Assembly: GCF_024204665.1 (NCBI RefSeq) | Contig: NZ_CP100355.1 | Span: 1,717,451 to 1,781,450, forward strand | DNA: 64,000 bases | Origin: Natronosalvus rutilus | GTDB taxonomy: Archaea; Halobacteriota; Halobacteria; Halobacteriales; Natrialbaceae | Reading direction: 5' to 3' | Shown: piece after piece, positions 18,540-27,852 of the stretch | How the letters are laid out: the number at the start of each line of letters is the position of its first letter | Numbering within the stretch: the first letter of the stretch is position 1 | Made by a program: the position numbers and the translations under genes | The notes under the pieces: generated by a model | Told to the model about the DNA's origin: nothing | Database searches by the model: none | What the model saw: the letters and a program-made list of their open reading frames with translations, nothing else

Positions 18540-18893
18540 ACGGATCACACAACTTCGTATAATCGTTATGGATTCTCCTAGAACAAAACCAATGACTAGA
18601 CGGTATCTGTTGTAACGTGTCTGAATACGAACGTTACATTCCAGAACGCTCAAAGTTATTTGTACTCGAGTGCGGAAGCCCTGAACGCTAACGTCTCGAC
18701 AGGTTATCTGTGTGCGGGCTGTCTGGGTTCTGGGATAACACCAAGGCTCACATACGCAGGAAACCATCGGTTTCGGGTGTGTCGGATACTTCCCACCCCT
18801 GGAGGTGAGCGTCCTCCTTCTATGTGAACGGCTTCCGCCTCGTCGACGATCCACTCGAGTAGTCCGCTCCTCGGTGAGTGCACACACTGGACG
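18540..18893. other. Gene-free stretch with promoter elements of the M14 gene
   Basis: About 350 bp of lower GC. On the minus strand it holds a TATA-like box (18558-18563). It also has a perfect 8-bp dyad, TGTAACGT (18611-18618) and ACGTTACA (18631-18638), separated by 12 bp. A short GGAGG/CCTCC hairpin near 18804-18820 may end transcription of the nuclease gene that stops at 18894. I see no gene in it. Confidence 0.6.
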
Positions 18894-20280
18894 CTATTGT
18901 CGTTTGACCAGGGGACCCGGGAAAGCACCCGCAGGTTCCTCACCGAACACTTCCAGATACGTCTGTTCGAAGACCTCGTTGATCGTTACCAGAAGACCAT
19001 TTTCATCACAACAGAACTCGTCGACGGCTCTTTCGAGCTGTTCGAAGTACGAACCCGTCAGATTGTGTGGGTCGAGCCGGTAGTTCTTCACGACGAGTGC
19101 TGACGCACTCCCGAGTCGGCGTTCGTCTACGCCTATCGTCTCGAGTGACTCGTGTAGTCTCTCTTCGTACTCGATCGTACATTTTTCGGCGAACACGTCG
19201 TTGAACGACTGTCCATCGTAGCGTTTCTCCGTATGCACGTTCCTCGCTGGAGGGAGTCGAAGCCTGAACGTGAGTCGTCGATTCCGGAGGGACTCGGTGG
19301 TCGGTGAGTGTCGGAAGTAGAGTTTGATGGTACTCGACCTGCCGAGGGGATTTTGATCCCAATACGCCGGGAGGATGCCCTGCCACTTCGGGTTGCTGGA
19401 TGGCGATGCTTTCCAGCCAGACTCGTCGAAATGGTATTTCTCGATAATCTCGCTCTCCCAGCTGTTCTTCAGGTAGGTACTCACATTCTCGAAATCACTC
19501 TCGAATTGACTGTTCGCCTTCTCAACCTGTCGAATCAGCCTGTCGTGTTCGAAGTACAGGTTGAGACGTTCGTTGAGTTCGTCTTCGTCTATTTCTGAGT
19601 CCATGCCCTCTGTCTCCTTTAGCGATCGAATGAAGTCTGTGAATTGAATAACGCTCCGATTGGGATACTCGAAGAGGGAATCTCGAATCTCGACTTCGAA
19701 TCTCTCGACGAGACCTGCCCAGTCGATACCGTCGAATTTGCCGGTCCTGTCGGTGGGACCGTCAGCAACTGCCCGTTTCAGATACACGTACTTTGCGTCA
19801 TCAAGTCGATCGACGGTTACTGTACCCGTGTCGAACCAGCTGAGGTTCCACTCGTCCGCCTCGGCGTACGTCGTTGTCTGTCGATCCCCTTCATCAGCCC
19901 CGACCTTCAATTCAAGGAACACCGCCCACCGTGGGTGGTCGGCCAGCGCGTTCCCGCCGCATATGACCAGGTCGATTCGCCTCTCTGAACCATCGTCCGC
20001 GATCCTGACCTCGTCACCAATCTCGATATGCTGTGCAGTGAGATTGAATTCCTGCAAGCCGACACAGTATAGAAACGTCTCGAGTAGCGAGTACCCGAAA
20101 CCGTGGGGTTTCTGCGGATTCAGGAAGTACTCGAGTGTGTACTGGTACTGTCTCTCCCTCGACCCCGGAAGTATCGAAAAGATCCCCTTGTGGCTGTTGA
20201 ATTCCCCGATCGACCTCCATGTACTTCTGTATGAACTCTTCCAGTTCATCAGCCTCGAAGTCAACGGTATCACTGCTCAT
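18894..20280 (-). pseudogene. PD-(D/E)XK nuclease family protein, frameshifted near its start
   Basis: The natural start is ATG 20280 (MSSDTVDFEADELEEFIQ), which runs about 25 codons and then leaves the frame. The rest, GEFNSHKGIFSILPGSRERQ onward, is open in the neighbouring frame to 18894. One extra base in the CCCC run at 20204-20207 accounts for the break: with three Cs the join reads VDREFNSHKGIF. The order (acidic helix, FN-x-IL-like start, TLEYFLNPQKPHGFG, then RRIDLVICG and AVFLELKVGADEGDRQ) matches the PDDEXK_4 family, with nuclease residues D in IDLVI and E-x-K in LELKV. Translation from GTG 20273 is possible but gives a basic N-terminus unlike a halophile. GC content is clearly below that of its neighbours, suggesting transfer. 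It could be a single-gene defence nuclease or a relic of one. Confidence 0.75.
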
Positions 20281-20634
20281 GATCGAATTCCGTGTCGTTC
20301 CTCTCAGGCTTACTTACCGGTAGAGCGACTTATCTTATTCCCCTGAACGTGTTGCAGAGTACCTGTTGACACACGAACAACAGAGTGAAAATCACCACTT
20401 CTGACTATATGATTCTGGTTTACCAGTTTCGCTGTGTCAGTTGGCCACGACTACAGTACCGGCCGCGTGACCTGGCCTCCCCCGTCAGATTCAAACCGAA
20501 CGCTCCTGACTCAGCAAGCCTCGGTTAGTGGGAAGCCTCGTGGTATATGGCGAGGAGAGGGGGTCACCCGTCGTACGCTCCTGCTGAACTACCTCGATCG
20601 GTTATCGAGACTCAGCACGATCAGGGCGCGTGTA
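20281..20634. other. Gene-free stretch
   Basis: About 350 bp between the frameshifted nuclease gene and the DUF6176 gene, both on the minus strand. The nuclease side is AT-rich and should contain that gene's promoter. No frame with halophile-like composition is visible on either strand. Confidence 0.55.
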
Positions 20635-21027
20635 TCAGGACTCCTCGACGTACTGGTGAACGTCGAAGTCGTTCGGGCGGTTGGGACTCACACCGTGAAG
20701 CAGGGGTTCGAAATCGCCACTCTCGTTCGGATTTTCTAGGACGTCCTCCATCATCGCGTCTTCGACGTCGTGTAGCGGATGTGTCGAGGCACGTCGAGCG
20801 TCGATGAGCTGGTCCATCGAGTCCGCCTCGAGATACCAGACGAAGTAGTCGCCATCCGCAGCGTGCTCGATGAACAACGATATCGTGTGGAGGCTCTCCG
20901 CTGACCAGATGTCCTGGACGCCCTGGCTGTCGGCTTCGGCTTCCTCGTCCATCCTCGCCATCCACTCGCGGAGGCGTTCGGCTTTGCCGGGGCGAATCTT
21001 CTGTTTTCGGATGAAGATTTCAGCCAT
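20635..21027 (-). CDS. DUF6176 family protein
   Basis: A 130-residue protein from ATG 21027; the codon further upstream is TTG. The sequence (IRPGKAERLREWMARM, then GDYFVWYLEADSMDQ and HPLHDVEDAMMEDVLE) matches the small haloarchaeal DUF6176 family, predicted as a ferredoxin-like alpha+beta barrel of the dimeric type. No catalytic residue is known. It is strongly acidic and has no membrane segment. It stands alone. Confidence 0.75.
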   Translation of the reverse strand: MAEIFIRKQKIRPGKAERLREWMARMDEEAEADSQGVQDIWSAESLHTISLFIEHAADGDYFVWYLEADSMDQLIDARRASTHPLHDVEDAMMEDVLENPNESGDFEPLLHGVSPNRPNDFDVHQYVEES

Positions 21028-21203
21028 CAGGGACAACTTTGGTCGGCGAGATGATAGTTTTTCTGGGCGAGACGTACTCTCGAGATTCGATGCGGCCGCT
21101 CGACTAAATATCTCTCGCCCGAGAATTTCGACGGGACCGCTCGTGTCTGTATCCGTATTCGTTACCGGTACCGCTCGAGCTAAACGAGACGAGAGAAACC
21201 GAC

Positions 21204-23369
21204 TTACGCGAGCGTCTCGCCGAGCGCCTCGAGCGCCGCCTCGCGAACGGCTTCGCGTTCGCCAGAGAGGAACTCGATGTAGCCGTCACGCCCGCCGACG
21301 ACGGTGATGCCAGCATCGGGGACGGTGGTCTCGAGTGTCGAACCGAGTTCGCGGACGTCGACGTCGTCGTCCGAGCGCACGTAGAGTTCGTCCTCGCCGA
21401 CGCCGAGGGTGATCGACTCCTCGCCGCGTCGGTGGAGTTCGTCGAGTAACAGCGTCGTCGTCGGGAAGTCGAAGCGGTGGATGAACGCCGCGGTGTCGAT
21501 CACGGCGACCGAACGGCCGTCGACGTCGCGAACCTCGAGGTTCTCCCGGGCCGTCTCGAGTTCCGTTTCGAGTTTGGCGCGGAACTGAGCGGCGACGTGC
21601 GCCGCGAGGTCGCCGTCGCCGGCGCCGTCGAACAGCAAGTCGGCGACGAGTTCGCGCTTGTCCTTGTAGGACTGGTAGTACGCCTCGAGGGCGACGGCCT
21701 CCCGTCGCTCTGTGCAGGCCTCGGCGTCGTAGCCGGCGTTTTCCGCCAGGTCGGCATAGGCTTCCGGAACATCGTCCCAGAAGCTCACGGCGGGCAGGTG
21801 CTCCAGGTCGGCACGCACGTCGTCGTTGACGTGGGCGGCGACGTTCGCCGCGAGCGTGCTCGTGGTGATTGCCGAGAGGTCGTTACTGGCGTCTACGTCG
21901 GCGAGCGACGGCGAGACGACGACGTTTACGGCGTCGGCAACCGCCGCGTCGGCGCGACTGTCGTCGATCACGAGTCGGTCGGCGCCGTAGATGTCGAGCA
22001 GTTCGTAGCCGTCCAGCGAGTCGGTCGTTCCGCCGGCGTCGACGAGCACGATCAGCGGCAACTGCTCGCCGTGGCGGTCGCGGGCCTCGAGCATCGAGGT
22101 CACGTCGCCCGTGGCGGCGTCCATGTCGTAGACGTGGCCGTCGAGCGGTCGGCGCTCGACGTAGTGGTAGACGGCGTCGTCGCGGGTGTGTTTCTCCTCG
22201 ATCAGCGGCAGGATGGCGCGCTCGAGGGCGGCGCCGGCGACGTAGCCATCGGCGGTCGCGCTGTGGCGCACGACGATGGGTCGTGCCTCGACGACCGCAC
22301 GGCGGATGGCCGTTGCGGCGTCAACGATCTCGTCCTCGACCGTCTCGACGACCGGGTCGTCGACGAGCGGAGCGACGATGGTCGGGCGCGCCTGCTGGTC
22401 GATGGCGTCTTCGAGGCGCTCGGTGATGGTCTCGCGGTCCTCGCCCTCGAGGACCTCGAGAGTCTCCGTTTCGATCTGGAGGTCGCCGTAGTGGCGCTCG
22501 ACCTCGCCCTCGAGGGTGACGACGTCGCCGATCTCGACGGCGGGGTAGGCGCGAACGCCGGCCTCTTCGAAGGCAGCAGACTCGACGGTGCCGGTCTCGT
22601 CGCTGAGTTCGAAGACCGTCGGGCCGCTGGTCTGGCGGACGCCCGTGATCTCGCCTTCGAGTCGGACGATGGAGCCAACTTGATTCTCGATCGCGTCGAT
22701 CGTGGTCCGGTTGAGCGGGGTCGAGGGCGTCGCTTCCTCGGTCGCGGTCGCTGCGTGGGCGCTCGAGCCCGAACTCGAAGTCGAGTCCGAACTCGAACTC
22801 GAAGCGGAACTCGATTTCGAGTCCGAACCGTGACCAGCATCGTCGCTCGAGGTCGAGGTCGATGCAGCGGCAGATGCCGGTGTCGATTGCTCGTCGGCGC
22901 TCGACGTCGTCTCGGTGGCGACGTCGGCAGTACCGCTCGGTTGCGTCTCGTTCGATTCGTCAGAAGACTCGCCACCGTCGTCGGCTCGTTCGTCCGGCAG
23001 GACGTCGCCGTCGGGGGTCTGGATGACCTTCCCGCGGAACTCGCGGTCGTCCTGGCGGATCGACCAGCCGAGGTCGATGTTGCCGTTGTCTCTGACGTCC
23101 AATACTTGTACGTAGACCGGATCGCCGGGTTCGAGATCGAGACTCTCGAGGCGACGATCCAGCTCGCTTCGGTGGAGCAAACCCGTGACGTGGTCTCCGA
23201 TGTCGACGAAGAGACCGAAGTCAGCGTAGCCGTCGACCGAACCCCGGTAGTACCGGGAGGTGACGAGCTCCGACGCGGAGGTGCCTTCGAATTCGAAGGC
23301 GACGTCCTCCTCGTGGAACTCGCACACGTGGTCTTCGACGGGTTTGCCACAGATGATACAGGTACCCAT
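21204..23369 (-). CDS. DHH-superfamily protein with zinc finger, S1 and OB fold
   Basis: A 721-residue protein. Domains in order are a small zinc knuckle (C4, C7, C16, H19), an S1 RNA-binding domain (about 35-100, GYADFGLFVDIGDHVTGLLHRSEL), and a long Ser/Thr-rich linker (about 110-205). An OB fold follows (about 215-305, EGEITGVRQTSGPTVFELSDETG), then a RecJ-like DHH/DHHA1 region. Archaeal RecJ-like proteins act as single-strand nucleases or as partners of the replicative helicase (GAN). Here the motif that should read DHH is VIDDSRAD, although D in TADGYVAG and VDAGG are kept, so catalysis may be lost or altered. The final GGRDGYIEFLSG is the DHHA1 substrate loop. A non-catalytic nucleic-acid-binding role in replication or RNA handling is plausible. 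Confidence 0.85.
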   Translation of the reverse strand: MGTCIICGKPVEDHVCEFHEEDVAFEFEGTSASELVTSRYYRGSVDGYADFGLFVDIGDHVTGLLHRSELDRRLESLDLEPGDPVYVQVLDVRDNGNIDLGWSIRQDDREFRGKVIQTPDGDVLPDERADDGGESSDESNETQPSGTADVATETTSSADEQSTPASAAASTSTSSDDAGHGSDSKSSSASSSSSDSTSSSGSSAHAATATEEATPSTPLNRTTIDAIENQVGSIVRLEGEITGVRQTSGPTVFELSDETGTVESAAFEEAGVRAYPAVEIGDVVTLEGEVERHYGDLQIETETLEVLEGEDRETITERLEDAIDQQARPTIVAPLVDDPVVETVEDEIVDAATAIRRAVVEARPIVVRHSATADGYVAGAALERAILPLIEEKHTRDDAVYHYVERRPLDGHVYDMDAATGDVTSMLEARDRHGEQLPLIVLVDAGGTTDSLDGYELLDIYGADRLVIDDSRADAAVADAVNVVVSPSLADVDASNDLSAITTSTLAANVAAHVNDDVRADLEHLPAVSFWDDVPEAYADLAENAGYDAEACTERREAVALEAYYQSYKDKRELVADLLFDGAGDGDLAAHVAAQFRAKLETELETARENLEVRDVDGRSVAVIDTAAFIHRFDFPTTTLLLDELHRRGEESITLGVGEDELYVRSDDDVDVRELGSTLETTVPDAGITVVGGRDGYIEFLSGEREAVREAALEALGETLA

Positions 23370-23468
23370 CTACTTCACACAAGTAGGTTCGTCCTAAAAC
23401 GGTTGTCGAAATCCACTCGCGTCGTGACGGCACGGTTCGTTCGCCGAAATCGATAGCCGTGGGCGCGA

Positions 23469-23735
23469 TCACCCCTCGAAGACCGGTGATTCCGCCTCGA
23501 GCGCCTCGAGGTCGTCGGCGATCGCACGAGCCTCCTCGGGGAAGAGCGCGGCCTGGAGTTCGTTCCCGTCGTCGTCCTCGAAGACGAGTTTGACGCGCTT
23601 ATCGCCAAACTCGCGGGCCTCCGCGCTGGAGACGTCGAACAGCTTCGCGGTCGCCGACTTGTTCGTCGGGCCGACGTTCTTCACCGAGCCGTCTTTGAGC
23701 TCGATCATGAAGTCCTCGAGCGAGAGGGTGAGCAT
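23469..23735 (-). CDS. Small conserved acidic protein, function unknown
   Basis: An 88-residue protein from ATG 23735; upstream in-frame sequence is not halophile-like. It reads as a compact alpha/beta domain (MIELKDGSVKNVGPTNKSAT, AREFGDKRVKLVFEDDDGNE, FPEEARAIADDLEALE). No catalytic motif, cysteine or membrane segment is visible. It is immediately downstream of, and co-directional with, the next minus-strand gene (99-bp gap), and divergent from the metal-dependent hydrolase. I do not recognise a named family. Confidence 0.6.
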   Translation of the reverse strand: MLTLSLEDFMIELKDGSVKNVGPTNKSATAKLFDVSSAEAREFGDKRVKLVFEDDDGNELQAALFPEEARAIADDLEALEAESPVFEG

Positions 23736-24066
23736 ACGCTGTATCCTCGTGGCGACCGCTGTAAAGATTGATGATTGACGGTGTGTGGTACTCGTTCGGC
23801 CCACGTCCGGGACTCGACCGTCCATCGACAGTAGGCCAATAAAAGACACGGCATCGCCGTGTGTCGCTCCCGGTTCGCGCGAACCGGCAGTCCCCGTCTC
23901 CCTGATCGGTTTGACCGCGTGGTGTGTCAGCAATGCGGTCACCGACTATCGAGCACATCGCCACATAAACATTCGTGATCGTACGCATCCGCGGTTGACG
24001 AGCGGAGCCAACCGGCACACGGCCGCGCCCACCTTTATGCCGATAACGCGAGTAGGTCGACTCGCA
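23736..24066. other. Divergent promoter region with two palindromes
   Basis: This 331-bp gap holds ACACGGC-ATC-GCCGTGT at 23846-23862 and the perfect 18-bp palindrome CCGGTTCGCGCGAACCGG at 23870-23887, seven bases apart. A TTTATG box near 24033-24038 suits the hydrolase gene at 24067. No gene is supported in it. Confidence 0.75.
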
Positions 24067-24789
24067 ATGGAGCTCACCTGGCACGGCCACTCGACGTGGC
24101 ACGTCACCGTCGGCAGTACCGACCTGCTGATCGACCCGTTCTTCGACAACCCAAAGACGGACCTCGAGGCCGACGACCTTGAGACGCCGGACTACGTGTT
24201 GCTCACGCACGGCCACGCCGACCACATCGCTGACGCCGGCGCCTTTTCGGATGCCACACTCGTGGCGACCCCGGAACTCGTCTCCTACTGCCAGGACGAG
24301 TTTGGCTTCGAGGACGCCGTCGGCGGCATGGGCATGAACATCGGCGGGACCGTCGAGTGCGGCGACGCCTTCGTCACGATGCACCGCGCCGACCACACCA
24401 ACGGCATCATGAGCGAGTACGACGTCGACGCCGGGATGCCCACCGGGTTCGTCGTCTCGAACACGAAGCCGACCCAGGTCGCAGACGAGGAGTCGACGAC
24501 GTTCTACCACGCTGGCGACACCGGCCTCATGACCGAGATGCGGGAGGTCATCGGGCCGTATCTCGAGCCCGACGCCGCAGCGCTGCCCATCGGCGATCAC
24601 TTCACGATGGGGCCGTGGCAGGCAGCCATCGCGGCCGACTGGCTCGACGTCGACTACGCGCTCCCGATGCACTACGATACGTTCCCGCCGATCGAGCAGG
24701 ACCCCGATGACTTCGCTCGAGAGGTGAAAGCGACGGGGAGCAGTGCGGAGGTCGTCGCTCTCGAGGGCGACGAGACGTTCGACCTCTGA
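24067..24789 (+). CDS. Metal-dependent hydrolase, UPF0173 family (MBL fold)
   Basis: A 240-residue protein from ATG 24067. The metallo-beta-lactamase core is clear: HGHSTW near the start and the metal motif H48-x-H50-x-D52-H53 (THGHADH), followed by a distal FYHAGDTGL (Asp ligand) and MHYDTFP (last His). UPF0173 proteins are widespread in archaea and Firmicutes and no substrate is established. Length matches the family. A TTTATG element about 30 bp upstream suggests a nearly leaderless transcript. Confidence 0.9.
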   Translation: MELTWHGHSTWHVTVGSTDLLIDPFFDNPKTDLEADDLETPDYVLLTHGHADHIADAGAFSDATLVATPELVSYCQDEFGFEDAVGGMGMNIGGTVECGDAFVTMHRADHTNGIMSEYDVDAGMPTGFVVSNTKPTQVADEESTTFYHAGDTGLMTEMREVIGPYLEPDAAALPIGDHFTMGPWQAAIAADWLDVDYALPMHYDTFPPIEQDPDDFAREVKATGSSAEVVALEGDETFDL

Positions 24790-24878
24790 ATCGGCCGTTC
24801 GACACCTCGAGGCGGACTCCGGTCGTTCCGTCCGAGAGAACAACGTTTACGCCGCGGGGGCACGATTGTCGACGTGCA

Positions 24879-25274
24879 ATGACGAAAGAAGTCACCACTA
24901 TCTCCGAGGAGGGGTTCAGTGCGACGAACGAGGTCCGCGACTTCAGCGTCGACATCGACGCCACCGGCGAGGAGGCCCCGGACACGCTCGAGAGCCTGCT
25001 CGCGGCCTACGGCTCCTGTTACGTCCCTGCCCTGCGCGTCGGCGGCCAGCAGCGCGGCGTCGAGGAACTGGGGAAAATCGAGATCGACGTCTCCGGTGAC
25101 CTGAACGACGACGACAAACTCGAGTCGACGGCCTTCGACATTCGCGTCGAAGCCGACGTCGACGACGAGACGGGCCAGAAGATCCTCGACCGCGCGTTCG
25201 AACTCTGCAAGGTTCACGACGCGCTGAAGGACAGCCTCCACGCCGAGACGTCGTTCCAGGGCGACGCATTCTAA
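24879..25274 (+). CDS. OsmC family protein
   Basis: A 131-residue OsmC-fold protein. The two family cysteines appear in AYGSCYVPAL and FELCKVHDAL, the positions of the peroxidatic and resolving cysteines in Ohr/OsmC. Ohr-like members reduce organic hydroperoxides. The resolving motif is usually VCPVH or similar, and the LCKVH here keeps Cys and His but lacks Pro. It lies 89 bp after the UPF0173 gene, on the same strand, with its own TTTACG-like element near 24846. Confidence 0.88.
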   Translation: MTKEVTTISEEGFSATNEVRDFSVDIDATGEEAPDTLESLLAAYGSCYVPALRVGGQQRGVEELGKIEIDVSGDLNDDDKLESTAFDIRVEADVDDETGQKILDRAFELCKVHDALKDSLHAETSFQGDAF

Positions 25275-25408
25275 GCGCAACGACCACAGTTCGACGGTTC
25301 GACGTTTTCACGGCCCACTGGTGCTGTTTTTCGCCGTCCTGGAACGGGTCGTCGTCCCACCCAGGACGCAGTCGGTTCACGGCTATCGAGAACCCGTACT
25401 CGAGCCGA

Positions 25409-25855
25409 TCAGAGCAGGGTCGATTCCGCGAGGTTCCCGACGACCGGGATTCGAGTGCGCTTGCCCTGGAACGCCGTGACGACCAGGTACAGCCAGACCA
25501 GGAAGAGCGCGAACCAGACGAACAGCGAGACGATCGAGAGTCCAGCCCCGACAAGCCACCCGATCAGGAAGACGTCGCCCAGGACGACCGAGACCGTCAC
25601 CCCGACGATCGTCAGGCCGGCGTACAGGGCGATCACACCGACGCAGAGGGCGATGCTCTGGGCGGCGTGGAACCTGGCGAACTCGTTTTCGTCCTCGAGC
25701 AGGTAGACGAGTAATCCGCTGACGATGCCGAAGACGTACGACAGCGCCCCGAGGACGTTCTCGTCCGGTCCGAGGCTCGTCTCCTGGGTTCGTTCGTCGG
25801 CGATCGTCGTCTCCGCGACGTCCGTCACGTCAGGTGCGGGAGTGTCGTTTGACAT
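25409..25855 (-). CDS. DUF4870 membrane protein
   Basis: A 148-residue protein. An acidic cytoplasmic N-terminus is followed by three or four hydrophobic helices with the DUF4870 signature NVLGALSYVFGIVSGLLVYL and FARFHAAQSIAL. The family is small, found in bacteria and archaea, and has no established function. Its promoter region faces the pelota gene. Confidence 0.85.
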   Translation of the reverse strand: MSNDTPAPDVTDVAETTIADERTQETSLGPDENVLGALSYVFGIVSGLLVYLLEDENEFARFHAAQSIALCVGVIALYAGLTIVGVTVSVVLGDVFLIGWLVGAGLSIVSLFVWFALFLVWLYLVVTAFQGKRTRIPVVGNLAESTLL

Positions 25856-25994
25856 GTGCGTACGTCCTACACCACGTCGACCCTGATATCCTCATCTCGT
25901 GAAATTTGTTCACGGTGTGACGCGCTTGAGCCGGTTCGACACCGGACCGCGGCCGACCGCAGGTAACTTACCCCATCGGCGTCCATCACGGAGT

Positions 25995-27062
25995 ATGCAG
26001 ATCAAGAGTCGCGAGCCCCTCGAGGGCGGGCGCGAGCGGGTGACGGTCGTCCCCGAGAGCGTCGACGACCTCTGGCATCTCCAGTACGTCCTCGAGCCGG
26101 GCGACCGCGTCGCCGGCGACACCACCCGGCGGATCCAGCGCGACGACGAGCAGATGCGCGACACGGGCGGCGAGCGCGAACACATGTGGGTCGCCATCGC
26201 CGTCGACGACATCGAGTTCCACAAGTTCGCCAACCGCCTCCGTGTCGGCGGCGAGATCGTCGCCTGTTCCCGTGAGGACCAGCTGGGCTTTCACCACACG
26301 CTGAACGTCGAGGCCCGCGACGAACTTTCGATCGACAAGCGGTTCAAACCCGACCAGAATGAGCGCCTCGAGGAGGCTGCCGAGGCCACGGAGAACCCCG
26401 ACGTCGCCATCGCGACCGTCGAAGAGGGCGAGGCTCACGTCCACACGGTCGCCCAGTACGGGACCGAGGAACGAGCCTCGATCACGGGCCCAACGGGGAA
26501 AGGCGAGTACGCTCGCGACCGCTCGGAACTGTTCGCCGAACTCAGCACCATCCTCTCGCGGCTCGAGGTCGACGCGATCATCCTCGCGGGGCCCGGATTC
26601 ACGAAACAGGACGCGCTGAAGCACCTCGAGCGCGAGCACCCCGACGTCGCCGAGTTGGTGACGATGGTCGACACCGCGGGCGTCGGCGACCGCGGGGTCC
26701 ACGAGGTGCTCAAACGCGGCGCCGTCGCGGACGTCCAGGAGGAGACCCGGATCGAGTCGGAGGCCGCCTACATCGACGAACTCACGAAGCGGATCGCCGA
26801 GGGAGCGAAAGCGGCCTACGGCCCCGAGGCGGTCGCCCAGGCCGCCGAGTACGGGGCCATCGAGCGACTGCTCGTCCTGGACGAGAAGCTCCGCAAGGAA
26901 CGCGGCCCCGAAGGCGACTGGGCGATAAACGTCGACGACGTCGTCCGGACGGCCGAGCAGAAAGGCGGCGACGTGACGGTCTTCTCGAGCGAGTTCCCGC
27001 CTGGGGAACAGCTCTCGAATCTCGGCGGTATCGCGGCGTTGTTGCGGTATCGACTCGAGTAA
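25995..27062 (+). CDS. pelA: mRNA surveillance protein pelota
   Basis: A 355-residue protein from ATG 25995, where the pelota N-terminal Sm-like domain begins ([29 protein letters not shown]). The central eRF1 domain 2-like part ([21 protein letters not shown]) has no GGQ loop, as expected for pelota. The C-terminal domain ([14 protein letters not shown]) completes the family length. With an aEF1A- or ABCE1-type partner it rescues stalled ribosomes. It is convergent with the TrmB regulator, 25 bp away. Confidence 0.96.
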   Translation: MQIKSREPLEGGRERVTVVPESVDDLWHLQYVLEPGDRVAGDTTRRIQRDDEQMRDTGGEREHMWVAIAVDDIEFHKFANRLRVGGEIVACSREDQLGFHHTLNVEARDELSIDKRFKPDQNERLEEAAEATENPDVAIATVEEGEAHVHTVAQYGTEERASITGPTGKGEYARDRSELFAELSTILSRLEVDAIILAGPGFTKQDALKHLEREHPDVAELVTMVDTAGVGDRGVHEVLKRGAVADVQEETRIESEAAYIDELTKRIAEGAKAAYGPEAVAQAAEYGAIERLLVLDEKLRKERGPEGDWAINVDDVVRTAEQKGGDVTVFSSEFPPGEQLSNLGGIAALLRYRLE

Positions 27063-27087
27063 GCTGTCCTGGCCTCGCGCCAGCCAG

Positions 27088-27852
27088 CTACTCCGCCCGT
27101 CCGCGCGCTTCGCTATTGGCCTCGATCAACTGGATCAACACCGAGGCGAACAGCGAGTTGGCGCTCCAGATGGCGGTCTCGCTCCCGTCCTCGTCGACGA
27201 CGCTGAGCAGAATCGTCTGGTCGTCGACGATCAGGATCCGCCCCGACCGATCGTCGGCCTGGCGATGTTCAGGGGACTCGAACACCGCGATGCCCTCGAG
27301 CCGTTCGAACCGCGACCGAACTTCGGGCGCGGCGCTCACGGCTGTCACCTCGAGTCTGTCTGCAGCACAGTTCTCGAGCAGTTGCTCGATCTCGTCGGTG
27401 ACGAGCGGCGGGAGTCGGGCACCGAAGATGATGCGCGCTTCGGCGCGCGAGCAAAGGTCGACCACGCGGTCGTCGATGCGTGCTCGGCCGCGAACCGTCC
27501 AGATGTCTTCCTGTTCTTCCTCGCCCCCGGGTTCTTCCCGGACGCGCTCGACGTAGTCGAAGGCGCGCTCCTGTTCTGACTCGAAGCGCGAGCGGAGGAT
27601 CGAGCGCGCTTCCTCGAGGTTCACCGGTCGATACCGGATGGGACTGGACTGTTGCATCTCGAGGAGTCCGCGGTCGGCGAGGCTCTCGGCCACGCTGTAG
27701 ACCTGCGATCGAGGGACGTCGGCGACGCTCGCGACGTCTCGAGCGGTGCCCGAGCCGAGTTGCTGGAGCGCGATGAACACCCGGGCTTCGTAGCTCGTGA
27801 GTCCGAGTCGTTCGAAGGACTCGATGGCATCGTTCTCGGTCGGCGCGCTCAT
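27088..27852 (-). CDS. TrmB family transcriptional regulator
   Basis: A 254-residue regulator. The winged helix occupies residues about 8-75 (FERLGLTSYEARVFIALQQLG, then DVPRSQVYSVAESLADRGLL). It is followed by a coiled linker and a C-terminal TrmB-like sensor part (VGARLPPLVTDEIEQLL-like, ILIVDDQTILLSVVD). Its ATG overlaps the stop of the RND exporter upstream by 4 bp (ATGA), so it is made from the same transcript and is the obvious candidate regulator of that exporter. TrmB members usually sense sugars; haloarchaeal relatives can sense other ligands or redox state. Confidence 0.9.
   Translation of the reverse strand: MSAPTENDAIESFERLGLTSYEARVFIALQQLGSGTARDVASVADVPRSQVYSVAESLADRGLLEMQQSSPIRYRPVNLEEARSILRSRFESEQERAFDYVERVREEPGGEEEQEDIWTVRGRARIDDRVVDLCSRAEARIIFGARLPPLVTDEIEQLLENCAADRLEVTAVSAAPEVRSRFERLEGIAVFESPEHRQADDRSGRILIVDDQTILLSVVDEDGSETAIWSANSLFASVLIQLIEANSEARGRAE

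Noticed and set aside
20434-20807. Small plus-strand frames opposite the DUF6176 gene
   Set aside because: They overlap the DUF6176 coding region antisense and have no halophile-like composition.
21477-23456. 659-codon open frame opposite the DHH protein
   Set aside because: Val/Gly/Arg-rich antisense shadow; no domain is visible.
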